A stretch of 64,000 nucleotides of DNA, taken from contig NZ_CP046600.1 in NCBI RefSeq assembly GCF_018278905.1, positions 930,001 through 994,000 on the forward strand, given 5' to 3'. The position numbers and the translations under genes are program-made. This document shows, piece after piece, positions 9,231-18,491 of the stretch; position 1 is the first letter of the stretch, and every line of letters starts with the position of its first letter. This DNA is from Mycobacterium spongiae (lineage in GTDB: Bacteria > Actinomycetota > Actinomycetes > Mycobacteriales > Mycobacteriaceae). Below the pieces are notes generated by a model that did not search any database, was not told the origin of the DNA, and saw nothing but the letters and a program-made list of their open reading frames with translations.

Positions 9231-10754
9231 CTATCCCGCCAGTGGTGCCCGGTCGACGGCGCGGCCGAACACCATCGACTCCTCAATGCGGTCGAACCGG
9301 TAGTCGATGGCGTCGGCGAAGTAGTTCTGCCGGACATTCCAGGGCCGTTTGGTGCCCGACCTCGGTAGTGCGTGCACGGACCGCTTCACATAGCCGGCCT
9401 GGAGATCCCACGTCGGCTTCTCGACCATCGGCTCGTTGCCGCGGTGTGGGTAGGCGTGAGTATAGCCATGAGAATCCATGTGCGCCAATAACTTTGACGT
9501 TGCCCGGGCGGTCATGTCGGCGCGCAGCGTCCAGGACGCGTTCGTATAGCCGATGCACCAGAACAGGTTCGGCACGTCTTCGAGCATGTGCGCCTTGTAC
9601 ACGAAGCGATCCCGCGGATTGATCTGGGCGCCGTCGAGGCTGATCGTGGCGCCGCCAAGCGCCTGCAGCTGCAGGCCGGTGGCTGTCACGATGATGTCCG
9701 CATCCAGGTGACCACCGGACTCGAGGACGATACCGGTGGCGTCGAAATGGTCAATATGGTCGGTGACGACATCCGCGCGGCCCTCGGCGACGGCGCAATA
9801 CAGATCGGCGTCGGGGATCAGGCACAACCTTTGATCCCACGGGTTGTACCGGGGCTTGAAGTGGGTGTCGACGTCGTAGCCAGCGGGCAGGTTGTTGATC
9901 GCCGTACGCCGCAGCAGCCGCTTCATCAGCCGCGGTAGCTTGCGGGCCACGAACCAGACGACCGCCTCGATCAACGCGTTGTACATGCGGACGACCACGT
10001 GGGCGGCCCGGCGGGGCAACACTTTACGAACGACAGCCGCGAACGTGCTGTACTTGGACGCCGAGACGAGGTAGGTCGGAGAGCGCTGCAGCATGGTTAC
10101 CCTGTTCGCCCGCTCGGCCAGCGCCGGGATGAGCGTCACGGCGGTGGCACCACTGCCGATCACGACGACGTTCTTGCCACTGTGGTCGAGGTCCTCCGGC
10201 CAATGCTGCGGATGCACGACAGTACCGCCGAATTGGTCGATACCGGGCAAGTCGGGGGTGTAGCCCTCGTCGTAGTTGTAATAGCCGCTGCCGAAAAACA
10301 CGAACCGGCTGCGGCAGCGCTTGCGTACACCGTCTTGCTCGAACACCACGGTCCAGGTATCGGTGGTCGAATCCCAGTCCGCCTCGCGAACGTAGCAGTG
10401 GAACCGGATGTGGCGGTCGATGCCGTACTTGTGGGCCATGTCGGTGAGGTACTCGCGGATGTGGGCGCCGTCGGCGACGCCTTCTTCGCGGGTCCACGGT
10501 TCGAACGGAAAGGACAGCGTGAAGATGCTGCTGTCGGAGCGCACGCCCGGGTACCGGAACAGATCCCACGTGCCGCCGATCCGCTCACGACGCTCCAGGA
10601 TGGTGTAGGTCAGCTGGGGGTTGCGCTGGATGATCCGATAGGCGGCGCCTAGTCCCGAGATGCCGGCACCGACGATGAGGACATCCACATACTCGATGTG
10701 GGGGTCGGAGTCGGCTGGGATTTGGTCGGCGGATTGCTCGGGAGTTGCCGTCAT
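9231..10754 (-). CDS. Baeyer-Villiger-type flavin monooxygenase (Rv0565c-like)
   Basis: FAD- and NADPH-dependent monooxygenase, of the same class as EthA, that inserts oxygen next to a carbonyl or oxidises heteroatoms; the natural substrate is unknown. The 507-aa protein shows the FAD motif VLIVGAGISGLGAAYR, the Baeyer-Villiger fingerprint FGGTVVHPQHWP (pattern FxGxxxHxxxWP), and the NADPH-binding motif VVVIGSGATAVTLIPAL. ATG at 10754 has GAGG 7 nt upstream. It corresponds by position and sequence to Rv0565c. The same-strand yajQ-like gene lies upstream, separated by a strong inverted repeat, so the two are probably transcribed separately. Confidence 0.9.
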   Translation of the reverse strand: MTATPEQSADQIPADSDPHIEYVDVLIVGAGISGLGAAYRIIQRNPQLTYTILERRERIGGTWDLFRYPGVRSDSSIFTLSFPFEPWTREEGVADGAHIREYLTDMAHKYGIDRHIRFHCYVREADWDSTTDTWTVVFEQDGVRKRCRSRFVFFGSGYYNYDEGYTPDLPGIDQFGGTVVHPQHWPEDLDHSGKNVVVIGSGATAVTLIPALAERANRVTMLQRSPTYLVSASKYSTFAAVVRKVLPRRAAHVVVRMYNALIEAVVWFVARKLPRLMKRLLRRTAINNLPAGYDVDTHFKPRYNPWDQRLCLIPDADLYCAVAEGRADVVTDHIDHFDATGIVLESGGHLDADIIVTATGLQLQALGGATISLDGAQINPRDRFVYKAHMLEDVPNLFWCIGYTNASWTLRADMTARATSKLLAHMDSHGYTHAYPHRGNEPMVEKPTWDLQAGYVKRSVHALPRSGTKRPWNVRQNYFADAIDYRFDRIEESMVFGRAVDRAPLAG

Positions 10755-10812
10755 CTGAGAACCTCGCTTGACTTCTGGGATCCGTCACCAGAGTAGGTCT
10801 GAATGCTTGCCG

Positions 10813-10864
10813 AGCGTGACGTCACTGCGAGAACGGACGCGCGATTTCGCAGTGACGTCACGCT
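10813..10864. terminator. Long perfect inverted repeat with TGACGTCA core
   Basis: Arms of 18 bp, AGCGTGACGTCACTGCGA (10813-10830) and its exact reverse complement (10847-10864), flank a 16-nt loop. Each arm itself contains the 10-bp palindrome GTGACGTCAC. It lies 7 bp after the stop of the yajQ-like gene and before the start of the monooxygenase gene, both on the minus strand. A terminator hairpin is the simplest reading; a dispersed palindromic repeat or a regulator-binding site is also possible. Confidence 0.6.
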
Positions 10865-10871
10865 GGCGCGG

Positions 10872-11363
10872 CTACCGGTAGTTGACGAACTGCAGCGCGA
10901 CGTCAAGATCGGCCTTCTTCAGCATTGAGATGACGGCTTGCAGGTCGTCACGTTTTTTGCTGGTTACCCGCACCTCGTCGCCCTGGATCTGGGTCTTGAC
11001 GTTCTTCGGGCCCTCGTCGCGGACGAGCTTGGTGATCTTCTTCGCATTTTCGCTGCTGATGCCCTGTTTCAGGGTCCCGGCGACCTTGTAGGTCTTGCCG
11101 GAGGCTTGTGGCTCGCCGACGTCGAACGCCTTCATCGAGATGTCGCGGCGGATCAATTTCTCCTTGAAGACATCGACGGCAGCCTTGACCCGCTCTTCGG
11201 TCGAGGACGTCAGCTCCACGCCCTCCTCGCCCTTCCACGCGATGCTGGTGTCGGTCCCACGGAAATCGAAGCGCGTCGCCAACTCCTTGGCAGCCTGGTT
11301 GAGCGCATTGTCGACTTCCTGCCGGTCGACCTTGCTCACAATGTCGAACGATGAGTCCGCCAT
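10872..11363 (-). CDS. YajQ-family nucleotide-binding protein (Rv0566c-like)
   Basis: A 163-aa member of the YajQ/UPF0234 family, cytoplasmic proteins with two RNP-like folds that bind nucleic acid or nucleotides; YajQ homologues in other bacteria bind cyclic di-GMP. The family start [20 protein letters not shown] is present, followed by the conserved block RFDFRGTD and the C-terminal [21 protein letters not shown]. Length is typical. The ATG at 11363 has AAGGGACG upstream. The tRNA-Tyr gene is divergent, starting about 70 bp away. It matches Rv0566c by position. Confidence 0.93.
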   Translation of the reverse strand: MADSSFDIVSKVDRQEVDNALNQAAKELATRFDFRGTDTSIAWKGEEGVELTSSTEERVKAAVDVFKEKLIRRDISMKAFDVGEPQASGKTYKVAGTLKQGISSENAKKITKLVRDEGPKNVKTQIQGDEVRVTSKKRDDLQAVISMLKKADLDVALQFVNYR

Positions 11364-11433
11364 TCGATCCGTCCCTTCTCATCGGTAATAGCCGTTTGTG
11401 CTCTGTCTACCCGCTCGTTGTACCCTGCTAGGC

Positions 11434-11519
11434 GGCAGGTTGCCCGAGCGGCCAATGGGAGCGGACTGTAAATCCGTCGGCGTATGCCTACACAGGTTCG
11501 AATCCTGTACCTGCCACCA
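11434..11519 (+). tRNA. tRNA-Tyr (anticodon GTA)
   Basis: An 86-nt class II tRNA including the encoded CCA. The acceptor stem GGCAGGT (11434-11440) pairs with ACCTGCC (11509-11515), followed by discriminator A and CCA. The anticodon GTA is at 11468-11470 in the loop ACTGTAAAT. There is a long variable arm after the anticodon stem and the TpsiC sequence GGTTCGAATCC. Bacterial tRNA-Tyr is class II, so the fold agrees with the anticodon. Confidence 0.97.
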
Positions 11520-11568
11520 GTATCGTGGCAGTTCAGCGGCTATTCGGCGCCTTCACAACCGTGTTGAG

Positions 11569-11605
11569 CGACGCCCGCCACCGTGTTGACAGGTGGCGGG
11601 CGTCG
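11569..11605. terminator. Bidirectional terminator hairpin after tRNA-Tyr
   Basis: Perfect 14-bp arms CGACGCCCGCCACC (11569-11582) and GGTGGCGGGCGTCG (11592-11605) enclose a 9-nt loop. It sits between the end of the tRNA gene on the plus strand and the end of a small minus-strand gene (stop at 11615), so it can serve both. Confidence 0.75.
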
Positions 11606-11614
11606 GGTCGGCGC

Positions 11615-11839
11615 CTACCGGCGGGGGAGTAGCCCGAGTAGCCGCGAGTCCTCCGGGGACGCGTCTTTGCCGCCAAGGCGGCCATCGTCATCGCCACGGA
11701 CGTGGACGCAACACGTTTGCGAGTCCTCCCGCGATGATTGTTCAGGTGGCTGCGCCACCGCGGTCCCAGCGCCCAGGACGCCGAGGCCGGTCAGGGCGGC
11801 ACCGACGGTGACAACCTTCCAGGTTGCTGGTCGTTTCAC
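11615..11839 (-). CDS. Small secreted protein of unknown function
   Basis: A 74-aa product with a clear signal peptide: MKRPATWK, a hydrophobic Val/Ala/Leu/Gly core, and a likely cleavage after AVA near residue 29. The predicted mature part is about 45 residues, hydrophilic, with a CC pair (QTCCVHVRGDDD). The GTG start at 11839 is supported by AAAGGA about 9 nt upstream. I do not recognise a family. A strong terminator hairpin just past the stop and the good ribosome site argue that it is a real gene. It is divergent from the nitroreductase gene. Confidence 0.6.
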   Translation of the reverse strand: MKRPATWKVVTVGAALTGLGVLGAGTAVAQPPEQSSREDSQTCCVHVRGDDDGRLGGKDASPEDSRLLGLLPRR

Positions 11840-12044
11840 GATCTGTGGTCCTTTCGTCTAGGCAACGCGTATTTCGCGATCATTGTCAGAATGCCGCGCC
11901 GACGTGAGCGCTGGGGGAGATGAGGATGAGCGGTCCCTCACGCCGGGCTGGCTGGTTCCTATCGGCGGTGTGGACCTGAGCCGCCCAACTACACTTTCCT
12001 CGGGGGTTCCATGCGACCCATCCTTGGTGGAGGTGAGCAACCTG

Positions 12045-12902
12045 GTGAGTTCGCTCCCCGATACCGCCACGCTCGAGGCCGTGCTGGACATGGCCGCGGC
12101 CGCGCCGTCGGCCCGGAATTCGCAGCCCTGGCGGTGGCGGGTGGGCGGTGATGGGGTAGGTCTCTACGCCGACTGGGGTCGTCAACTCGATGACAGCGAT
12201 TTCGCCCGCCGCGATGTCCTTCTTAGCTGCGGCGCCGTACTCGATCATTGCGTGGTGGCGCTGGCCGCAGCGGGTTGGTCTCCCCGGGTCCGCCGGTTGC
12301 CGGATTCTGACGACGCCAGATATCTGGCTCTGATCGAAGTGGTGGAATCGCCAGCCAGTCAGGACAGCGTCGAACTGTCGGCGGCCATCCCACGACGACG
12401 GGCCGACCGCCGCCGCTACGACACGAGAGCGATTCCGGCCGGCACGTTGGAGTGGTTCTACATCCAAGCGGCGCGCGCTGCCGTGAGGCTGGGTGTGGTT
12501 CCCAAAATTCGGTGGGTCCGAGCTGACGACGGCTCGGTCATGCTTCGGTACGGCAAGGGGCCCCGCGGTGCGGGGGGGCCGCCTGCCGACGACGCCGCGA
12601 TGATGGTGCTGGGCACCGACACCGACAGCGATCTCGACCGGCTGCGCGCCGGCGAGACGCTCAGCCGACTGGTTCTGTCGGCCACGTCGGTGGGATTGGC
12701 GACATGCCCACTGACGGAGCCGCTGCAGAACACCCGTGATCGGCTGACGCTGGCCTGTGAGGTCTTCGACGGAGAGGCGTACCCGCAAACCCTCATCCGG
12801 GTGGGATGGGCACCCCGCGACGGCGACGCCCTGGCGCCGGTCGGGCGACGTCCCGCACGCGAGATCACCATCTGGGACCCAGACGTGCGCTCCGCCCACT
12901 GA
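12045..12902 (+). CDS. Acg-family nitroreductase-like protein
   Basis: Member of the nitroreductase fold, close to the mycobacterial Acg group (Rv2032, Rv3127, Rv3131). Those proteins resemble FMN enzymes, but some are thought to sequester FMN rather than catalyse. The family block SARNSQPWRWRV is near the N-terminus and the C-terminal GLATCPLTEPL and GWAPR segments are present. I chose GTG at 12045 (285 aa) because the strong ribosome site GGAGGTGAG lies 7 nt upstream and the product then starts just before the conserved domain. The frame is open to 11883, so a longer form up to 339 aa cannot be excluded. Many Acg-type genes are under DosR, but I found no convincing DosR box. Confidence 0.8.
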   Translation: MSSLPDTATLEAVLDMAAAAPSARNSQPWRWRVGGDGVGLYADWGRQLDDSDFARRDVLLSCGAVLDHCVVALAAAGWSPRVRRLPDSDDARYLALIEVVESPASQDSVELSAAIPRRRADRRRYDTRAIPAGTLEWFYIQAARAAVRLGVVPKIRWVRADDGSVMLRYGKGPRGAGGPPADDAAMMVLGTDTDSDLDRLRAGETLSRLVLSATSVGLATCPLTEPLQNTRDRLTLACEVFDGEAYPQTLIRVGWAPRDGDALAPVGRRPAREITIWDPDVRSAH

Positions 12903-13007
12903 GTCCTGCACACCTGCCCCGCGTCCGGCCGCCGCACCCGAGCCTGCGGCTCGGGGTCGACGCCGGCACTTTGTCCTCGGGCCGAGGCCTGCCGTACCGC
13001 TCGGAGT

Positions 13008-15560
13008 CTACGGCGACGGAGTCACCAGTTCGTGTTGGGCGGTACCGGTTTCCACCTGGGGCTCGACGGCGGACGGTTCGGCTTCAGGCAGCGGTTCAAC
13101 ACGGTAGCGGCGAAGGCGGTTGGCATTGCCCACCACCGACAGCGACGACAGCGCCATCGCGGCGGCTGCGATCATCGGCGAGAGCCGCAGCCCGATCAGC
13201 GGATACAGGACCCCGGCCGCAAGCGGGATGCCGACGGCGTTGTAGATCAAGGCAAAGAACAGGTTCTGCCGAATGTTGCGCATGGTGGCGCGGGACAAGC
13301 TGATGGCGGTGACCACTCCGGCCAGCGACCCCGAAATCAGGGTGATGTCAGCGGCTTCGATGGCCACGTCGGTGCCGGTGCCGATCGCCAGTCCGACATC
13401 GGCGTGGGCGAGGGCGGGTGCGTCGTTAATTCCGTCGCCGACCATGCCGACGCGCCGTCCCTCGGCTTGCAGCCGTCGGATCTCGTCGGCTTTGTGGTCG
13501 GGCAGGACTTCGGCGAGCACCCGCTCCACCCCGACCTGCCGGGCGATCGCGGCGGCGGTTCGGGCGTTGTCGCCGGTGATCATCACGACCTGGAGGCCCA
13601 GCTTGCGCAGGGCTGCGATCGCCGCGACCGAGTCGTCCTTGACGGTATCGGCGACGGCGAGTGCCCCCGCTGGTTCGCCGTCGACGGCGGCGAGGATCGG
13701 CGTTTTGCCAGCGCCCGCGAGATCGGCGCTGAGGTGCTCGAGTTCGGCTGTGTCGACGCCGTTTTCGGCCAACAACGTTGCGGTGCCCACCAGCACCGAG
13801 TGGCCGGAAATAGTGGCCCGGACCCCTTTGCCGGTCAGGGACTCGAACTCTGTCGCAGCGGGTATGTCGATGCCGCGATCTCGGGCGCCTGCGACCACAG
13901 CACTGGCGATGGGGTGTTCGCTGTCGGATTCGGCGGCAGCTACCAGGGTGAGCAGTTCTTTTTCCGGAAGTGTCCCGGTCACCTGGACGTCGGTGAGTGC
14001 CGGCTTGCCGGCAGTGATGGTGCCGGTCTTGTCCAGAACGATGGTGTCGAGTTTGTGTGCGGTTTCGAGGGCTTCGGCCGAGCGGATCAGGATGCCCGCG
14101 CGGGCGCCTTTGCCGGTGCCGACCATGATCGACAGGGGTGTGGCCAGACCCAGGGCGCAGGGGCAGGCGATGATCAACACCGCTACGGCCGATACCAAGG
14201 CCTGCGTCAACGCGGGTGTCGGGCCGGCGACGAACCAGATCGCGAAGCTGGCGATGGCGATGGCGATGACGACCGGCACGAAGTAGGCGGAAATCGCGTC
14301 GGCGAGCCGCTGAATCGGGGCTCGGGATGCCTGCGCCTGCTGCACCATGCGGATGATTTGGGCGAGCATGGTGTCGGCTCCGACCTTGGCGGCCCGCACC
14401 CGCAACGACCCGGTGGTGTTCACGGTCGCGCCGATGACGGTGTCGCCTGGGTATTTGGTGACCGGGATGGATTCGCCAGTCACCATGGACTCGTCGACCG
14501 CGGATTGTCCGGACATGACGGTGGCGTCGACGGGGATTTTCTCTCCTGGCCGGATCACGATTTCGTCGTCGACGGCGACCTCATCGACGGGGACTTCGAC
14601 TTCGGCGCCGTCACGCAGGACTCGGGCAGTGCGGGCCTGCAAGCCGAGCAGGGCGCGGATGGCTTCGCCGGTGCCCGCCTTGGCGCGGGACTCCAGCAGC
14701 CGGCCCAGCATGATCAAAGTCAGGATCACCCCGACGGCTTCGTAATACACGTCTCGCACTTCGGGCGGCAGGGCGTCGGCGGCGACCGTAGCGAGCAGGC
14801 TGTATCCATAGGCGGCGACCGTTCCGAGGGTGATGAGGCTGTTCATGTCGGCGCTCCGATGAGCCAGGGCCAGCCAGCCGGAACGATGGATTGGCCATCC
14901 GACGTAGAGCATCACCGGGGTGATCAGGGCCAACTGCACCCAATTGTTGAGCAATAGCGCCGGCACCCACCTGGTGCCCCATGGTTCTGTCATCACCGCA
15001 TACAGCACCGGGGCGGTGAGGACTGCGCCGATCACCACTCGACGGGTCAGATCGGCGATCTCGCTGCGCCGCTCGTCGGCCTGCGCAGCTTCCACATCCG
15101 CGGCGGCCGGCTCGGCGCCGACGTCGGTTGCCTCCTGCTCGGCGGCGTTGGGTCCCTCGGGTGCGGCCGACCCTGCCTCGGCGCCGTTGGGGGTCACGAG
15201 GAGCGTGCCGCTGATCATGTTCATGCTGCAGGTAAATCCGAAGGACCCCGCCTCGTGCGGGGTGAACCTTACGGTCGTGCGCTGATGGGCGGGCAGCGCC
15301 GCGGACAGCTGATGTTCCGGGAAGATCACCCGTGAGCTGCAATCACCGGATTCCTGTCGGTCGAACTCGATCTCGACGGGAATGCCCTGGCGCACTTCGA
15401 CGACGCGGGGGCTGTAGCCGCCCCGGACCGTCACCTGCACCCGCTGCACCCCATGGTCGATCGCGGCGGCGTGGGCGCGGCGCGGCGCAAAGAAGTACCA
15501 CGTCAACCCGGCGATCGCCAGGACCGCAGCTGTCAGGGTCGCAACCTCAACGCTCGACAC
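13008..15560 (-). CDS. Cu(I)-exporting P1B-type ATPase with cupredoxin-like N-terminus
   Basis: Copper-efflux ATPase in the inner membrane. The 850-aa product has a membrane anchor at about residues 4-24, then a cupredoxin-like domain (about 40-123) with potential copper ligands Cys74, His83, Cys111, Met113 and Met115 in DCSSR and FTCSMNM, in place of the usual CxxC heavy-metal domain. An acidic Ala/Glu-rich linker leads to the ATPase core: TGES (361-364), CPC at 466-468, DKTGT with phosphorylated Asp510, SEHP, and [10 protein letters not shown] in a late membrane segment and MxxSS near the end (MALSS) are the Cu(I) P1B-1 signature. GTG at 15560 has AGAGGAG 6 nt upstream. A CsoR-type palindrome lies 71 bp before the start. 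It is not an exact orthologue of CtpV as I remember it. Confidence 0.9.
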   Translation of the reverse strand: MSSVEVATLTAAVLAIAGLTWYFFAPRRAHAAAIDHGVQRVQVTVRGGYSPRVVEVRQGIPVEIEFDRQESGDCSSRVIFPEHQLSAALPAHQRTTVRFTPHEAGSFGFTCSMNMISGTLLVTPNGAEAGSAAPEGPNAAEQEATDVGAEPAAADVEAAQADERRSEIADLTRRVVIGAVLTAPVLYAVMTEPWGTRWVPALLLNNWVQLALITPVMLYVGWPIHRSGWLALAHRSADMNSLITLGTVAAYGYSLLATVAADALPPEVRDVYYEAVGVILTLIMLGRLLESRAKAGTGEAIRALLGLQARTARVLRDGAEVEVPVDEVAVDDEIVIRPGEKIPVDATVMSGQSAVDESMVTGESIPVTKYPGDTVIGATVNTTGSLRVRAAKVGADTMLAQIIRMVQQAQASRAPIQRLADAISAYFVPVVIAIAIASFAIWFVAGPTPALTQALVSAVAVLIIACPCALGLATPLSIMVGTGKGARAGILIRSAEALETAHKLDTIVLDKTGTITAGKPALTDVQVTGTLPEKELLTLVAAAESDSEHPIASAVVAGARDRGIDIPAATEFESLTGKGVRATISGHSVLVGTATLLAENGVDTAELEHLSADLAGAGKTPILAAVDGEPAGALAVADTVKDDSVAAIAALRKLGLQVVMITGDNARTAAAIARQVGVERVLAEVLPDHKADEIRRLQAEGRRVGMVGDGINDAPALAHADVGLAIGTGTDVAIEAADITLISGSLAGVVTAISLSRATMRNIRQNLFFALIYNAVGIPLAAGVLYPLIGLRLSPMIAAAAMALSSLSVVGNANRLRRYRVEPLPEAEPSAVEPQVETGTAQHELVTPSP

Positions 15561-15630
15561 GATGTACTCCTCTGACCGTCTCCGACATTGCCGCAACGTC
15601 GATGGCTCGACGCGGTCGACCCCATCGTAG

Positions 15631-15649
15631 CATACCCCCAGGGGGTATG
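15631..15649. promoter_or_regulatory. CsoR-type copper operator
   Basis: The 19-bp perfect palindrome CATACCCCCAGGGGGTATG has the TACCCC-N-GGGGTA form known for CsoR-family copper-sensing repressors. It lies 71 bp upstream of the copper ATPase start and 91 bp upstream of the divergent methyltransferase start, so it could govern either or both. No csoR gene is in the window. Confidence 0.7.
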
Positions 15650-15739
15650 GTAGTGACTCCGGACGGACCAACCTTTAGCCTACGGTCGGTAGACATCGGC
15701 ACGACAGGCGTGCCGGAGCGATTCAGGGAGGTTGCCGCG

Positions 15740-16762
15740 ATGAATCGGTTGAGTCCCGATCGAATCATGGGGATCGGTGCCGGATATTGCGCAGCAAAGG
15801 TATTGCAGAGCGCGGTTGGGCTCGGGCTATTCACCGAACTCGGCGACCGTGAGATGACAGCGGAGGCCATCGCCGAACGGTTCGGGCTGGTGCTGCGGCC
15901 GGCGACTGACTTTCTCGACGCTTTGGTGTCACTGGATTTGTTGGCGCGCAACGGGGACGGACCCGGGGCCGGCTACCGCAACACGGAAGAAACCGCGCAC
16001 TTCCTCGATGAAACCAGCCCCGCGTACCAGGGCGGCCTGCTGAAGATTTGGGACCAACGCAACTATCGGTTCTGGGCGGATCTGACCGAGGCACTGCAGA
16101 CAGGAAAGCCGCAAAACGAGGTCAAGCAAACCGGACGCCCGATGTTCGAGTCGCTGTACGCAGATCCGCGGCGACTCGAGGTGTTCATGTCCGCGATGGA
16201 TTCGGCGTCGAGTCGCAACATTGAGCTCCTTGCCGAACGGTTTCCGTTCGAGCGCTACCGGAGCCTCTGTGATGTGGGCGGCGCCAGCGGCCTCCTGTCG
16301 CGGATCGTCGCCAGGGCGCATCCGCACCTAGAGTGTGTCAGCTGGGACCTGCCAGCAGTGACCGAGATCGCACAGCACAAGCTGGCCGAGGAGGGCTTGG
16401 GAGATCGCGTGCGCGCGGTCAGCGGTGATTTCCTCGCTGACCCGCTGCCGGTCGCGGACATCATCACGATGGGCCAGATCCTGCACGACTGGAACCTCGA
16501 GCACAAACAACGATTGATCGCGAAAGCCTACGAGGCACTCCCCGAGGACGGGGCCTTCATCGTGGTCGAGACCTTGATCGACGACGCGCGACGGGAAAAC
16601 ACATCCGGTCTGATGATGTCGCTCAACATGCTGATCGAGTTCGGCGATGCATTCGACTACTCGGCTGCCGACTTCCGGAAGTGGTGCAGTGCGGCCGGAT
16701 TCCGGTCGTTCGACGTGATCCCGCTCGCTGCGGGTTCCAGCGCGGCCGTCGCCTACAAGTAG
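15740..16762 (+). CDS. SAM-dependent O-methyltransferase (Rv0567-like)
   Basis: A 340-aa methyltransferase of the plant-type O-methyltransferase fold: an N-terminal winged-helix dimerisation domain (about residues 12-100) and a C-terminal SAM domain with DVGGASGLLSRIVA (motif I) and DIITMGQILHDWN, where the His-Asp pair is the usual catalytic segment. The substrate is unknown. ATG at 15740 is preferred since GGGAGG lies about 8 nt upstream and the product starts like Rv0567; the frame is open much further upstream but runs across the copper ATPase gene. The amidase gene follows after 37 bp on the same strand and may be co-transcribed. Confidence 0.88.
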   Translation: MNRLSPDRIMGIGAGYCAAKVLQSAVGLGLFTELGDREMTAEAIAERFGLVLRPATDFLDALVSLDLLARNGDGPGAGYRNTEETAHFLDETSPAYQGGLLKIWDQRNYRFWADLTEALQTGKPQNEVKQTGRPMFESLYADPRRLEVFMSAMDSASSRNIELLAERFPFERYRSLCDVGGASGLLSRIVARAHPHLECVSWDLPAVTEIAQHKLAEEGLGDRVRAVSGDFLADPLPVADIITMGQILHDWNLEHKQRLIAKAYEALPEDGAFIVVETLIDDARRENTSGLMMSLNMLIEFGDAFDYSAADFRKWCSAAGFRSFDVIPLAAGSSAAVAYK

Positions 16763-16799
16763 CCGACAGAGTCGCGATCACCCTGGAGCCGCGATCACT

Positions 16800-18302
16800 A
16801 TGGAGCCGCCCGAATTCACCATCGCCGACGCCCAGACTGCCTTCGATCGGGGCGAGTGGACCGCCGCCGGCCTGGTTGACCGCTATCTGACGCGAATCCG
16901 GCAGATCGATCGTTCCGGTCCCACGCTGCGGTCGATGATCGAAGTGAACCCCGACGCTGTGGCCATCGCTGAAGCGCTAGACGCCGAACGCGCACGGGGA
17001 CGAACCCGCGGTCCGCTCCACGGCGTCCCCATCGTCGTCAAAGACAACATCGACACCGGCGACACGATGGCCACGACCGCCGGATCATTGGCTCTGGAAG
17101 GCAACATCGCATCACGAGATGCGTTTGTGGCCAGGAAATTACGCGACACCGGCGCCGTAATCCTCGGAAAAACGAACATGAGCGAGTGGGGCTATTTGCG
17201 TTCCACCCGGCCGTGCAGTGGGTGGAGCAGTCGCGGCGGCCAGGTGCGCAACGCCTATGTGTTGGACCGAAGCCCGCTCGGCTCCAGCTCGGGGTCGGCG
17301 GTTGCGGTGGCGGCCAACCTGTGCATCGGCGCAATTGGAGCCGAGGTCGATGGCTCCATCGTGCGTCCAGCGTCGAGCAGCTCGATCGTTGGTCTCAAGC
17401 CCACGGTCGGGCTGGTAAGTCGTGCCGGCGCCATCGGGGTCGCGGCGCCGCAGGACACGTTGGGCCCGATGGCGCGCACGGTCGCCGACGTGGCGACCGT
17501 CCTGACGGCGCTGACGGGCTTCGACGAGCACGACCCGGCAACTCGCGACGGTGCCAAGCACGCAGCGCCTGACTATCGCCGATTCCTCGACCCGGTGGCC
17601 TTGCGCGGAGCCCGCCTCGGAGTGGCCCGGGAGTGCTTCGGACAGCACGAGGGAACCGACGCACTGGTCGACGATGCTGTCGCCCGGCTCGCGGAACTGG
17701 GCGCGCAGATTGTGGACCCGGTTCGGGCGAGCTCATTGCCCTTCTTCGGAGACCTCGAAGTCGAACTCTTCAGCTATGGCCTCAAGGCGAGTCTCAACGG
17801 CTATCTCGGCAGCCATCCTGGTGCCGGGGTGCGAAGCCTCGAAGAATTGATCGCGTTCAACGAGCAGAACGCCTCTCGGGTGATGCCGTACTTCGGCCAG
17901 GAGTTTCTCGAGCAGGCCCAATCCAAGGGCGATCTGACTGATGCGAACTACCTTCGGGTCGCGGCCGAGCTGCGTCGTCGCGGGCGCGACGAGGGAATCG
18001 ACAAGGCGATGCGTGAACACCGACTCGACGCGATCGTCGCACCCACTGAAGGCTCGCCGGCTTTCGTCATCGACCCCGTGGTCGGTGACAATATTCTTCC
18101 GGGCGGTTGCTCGACACCGCCGGCGGTCGCCGGATACCCGCACATCTCCGTTCCCGCCGGCTATGTCCGCGGTCTGCCGGTCGGGCTGTCATTCTTCGCT
18201 GGTGCGTTCCAGGAACCGAAGATCATCGCCTACGCCTATGCCTTCGAGCAGGCAACCCAAGTTCGGAGGCCACCGGACTTTGCACCAACATTGCCCAGCT
18301 GA
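16800..18302 (+). CDS. Amidase-signature family hydrolase
   Basis: Hydrolyses amide bonds; substrate unknown. The 500-aa protein has the Ser-cisSer-Lys triad of the amidase signature family: catalytic Lys81 in VVKDNIDT, the Gly/Ser-rich loop GSSSGSA at 161-167 with the bridging Ser, and the nucleophile Ser186 in EVDGSI. The family GLKPTVGLVSR follows. ATG at 16800 starts MEPPEFTIAD. It lies 37 bp after the methyltransferase gene and upstream of CYP135B1; I do not recall an amidase at this place in M. tuberculosis, so it may be an insertion. An aspartyl/glutamyl-tRNA amidotransferase role is unlikely since no gatB/gatC are nearby. Confidence 0.88.
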   Translation: MEPPEFTIADAQTAFDRGEWTAAGLVDRYLTRIRQIDRSGPTLRSMIEVNPDAVAIAEALDAERARGRTRGPLHGVPIVVKDNIDTGDTMATTAGSLALEGNIASRDAFVARKLRDTGAVILGKTNMSEWGYLRSTRPCSGWSSRGGQVRNAYVLDRSPLGSSSGSAVAVAANLCIGAIGAEVDGSIVRPASSSSIVGLKPTVGLVSRAGAIGVAAPQDTLGPMARTVADVATVLTALTGFDEHDPATRDGAKHAAPDYRRFLDPVALRGARLGVARECFGQHEGTDALVDDAVARLAELGAQIVDPVRASSLPFFGDLEVELFSYGLKASLNGYLGSHPGAGVRSLEELIAFNEQNASRVMPYFGQEFLEQAQSKGDLTDANYLRVAAELRRRGRDEGIDKAMREHRLDAIVAPTEGSPAFVIDPVVGDNILPGGCSTPPAVAGYPHISVPAGYVRGLPVGLSFFAGAFQEPKIIAYAYAFEQATQVRRPPDFAPTLPS

Positions 18303-18491
18303 CAGTCCGTCCGGCCCGGTGGTGACGAAAGTCGGTCAAATACCGCTTATTTGGCCTGCGGCCAGGGTGTTCCCGCCACAAACCGGGCTGCGGATAAGGG
18401 CATTCATTCTTCCCGCGGTGGCCCGCAACGGCGATCGTCGTCGTTTGTCGGAACCGGTCACAGCGCGCGATGCGGCCGTAGAATCGTTGTT

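Noticed and set aside
11883..12044. DosR-type box upstream of the Acg-like nitroreductase
   Set aside because: The GGGGTTCCATGCGACCC stretch near 12004-12019 has the wrong spacing between its G and C blocks (10 instead of 8) and poor flanks.
15332..15739. N-terminal extension of the O-methyltransferase by 136 codons
   Set aside because: It runs over the copper ATPase gene and the CsoR-type operator; ATG at 15740 has a good ribosome site and the family's N-terminus.
16763..16799. Separate promoter for the amidase gene
   Set aside because: Only 37 bp separates it from the methyltransferase stop and no -10/-35 pair is evident; read-through is simpler.
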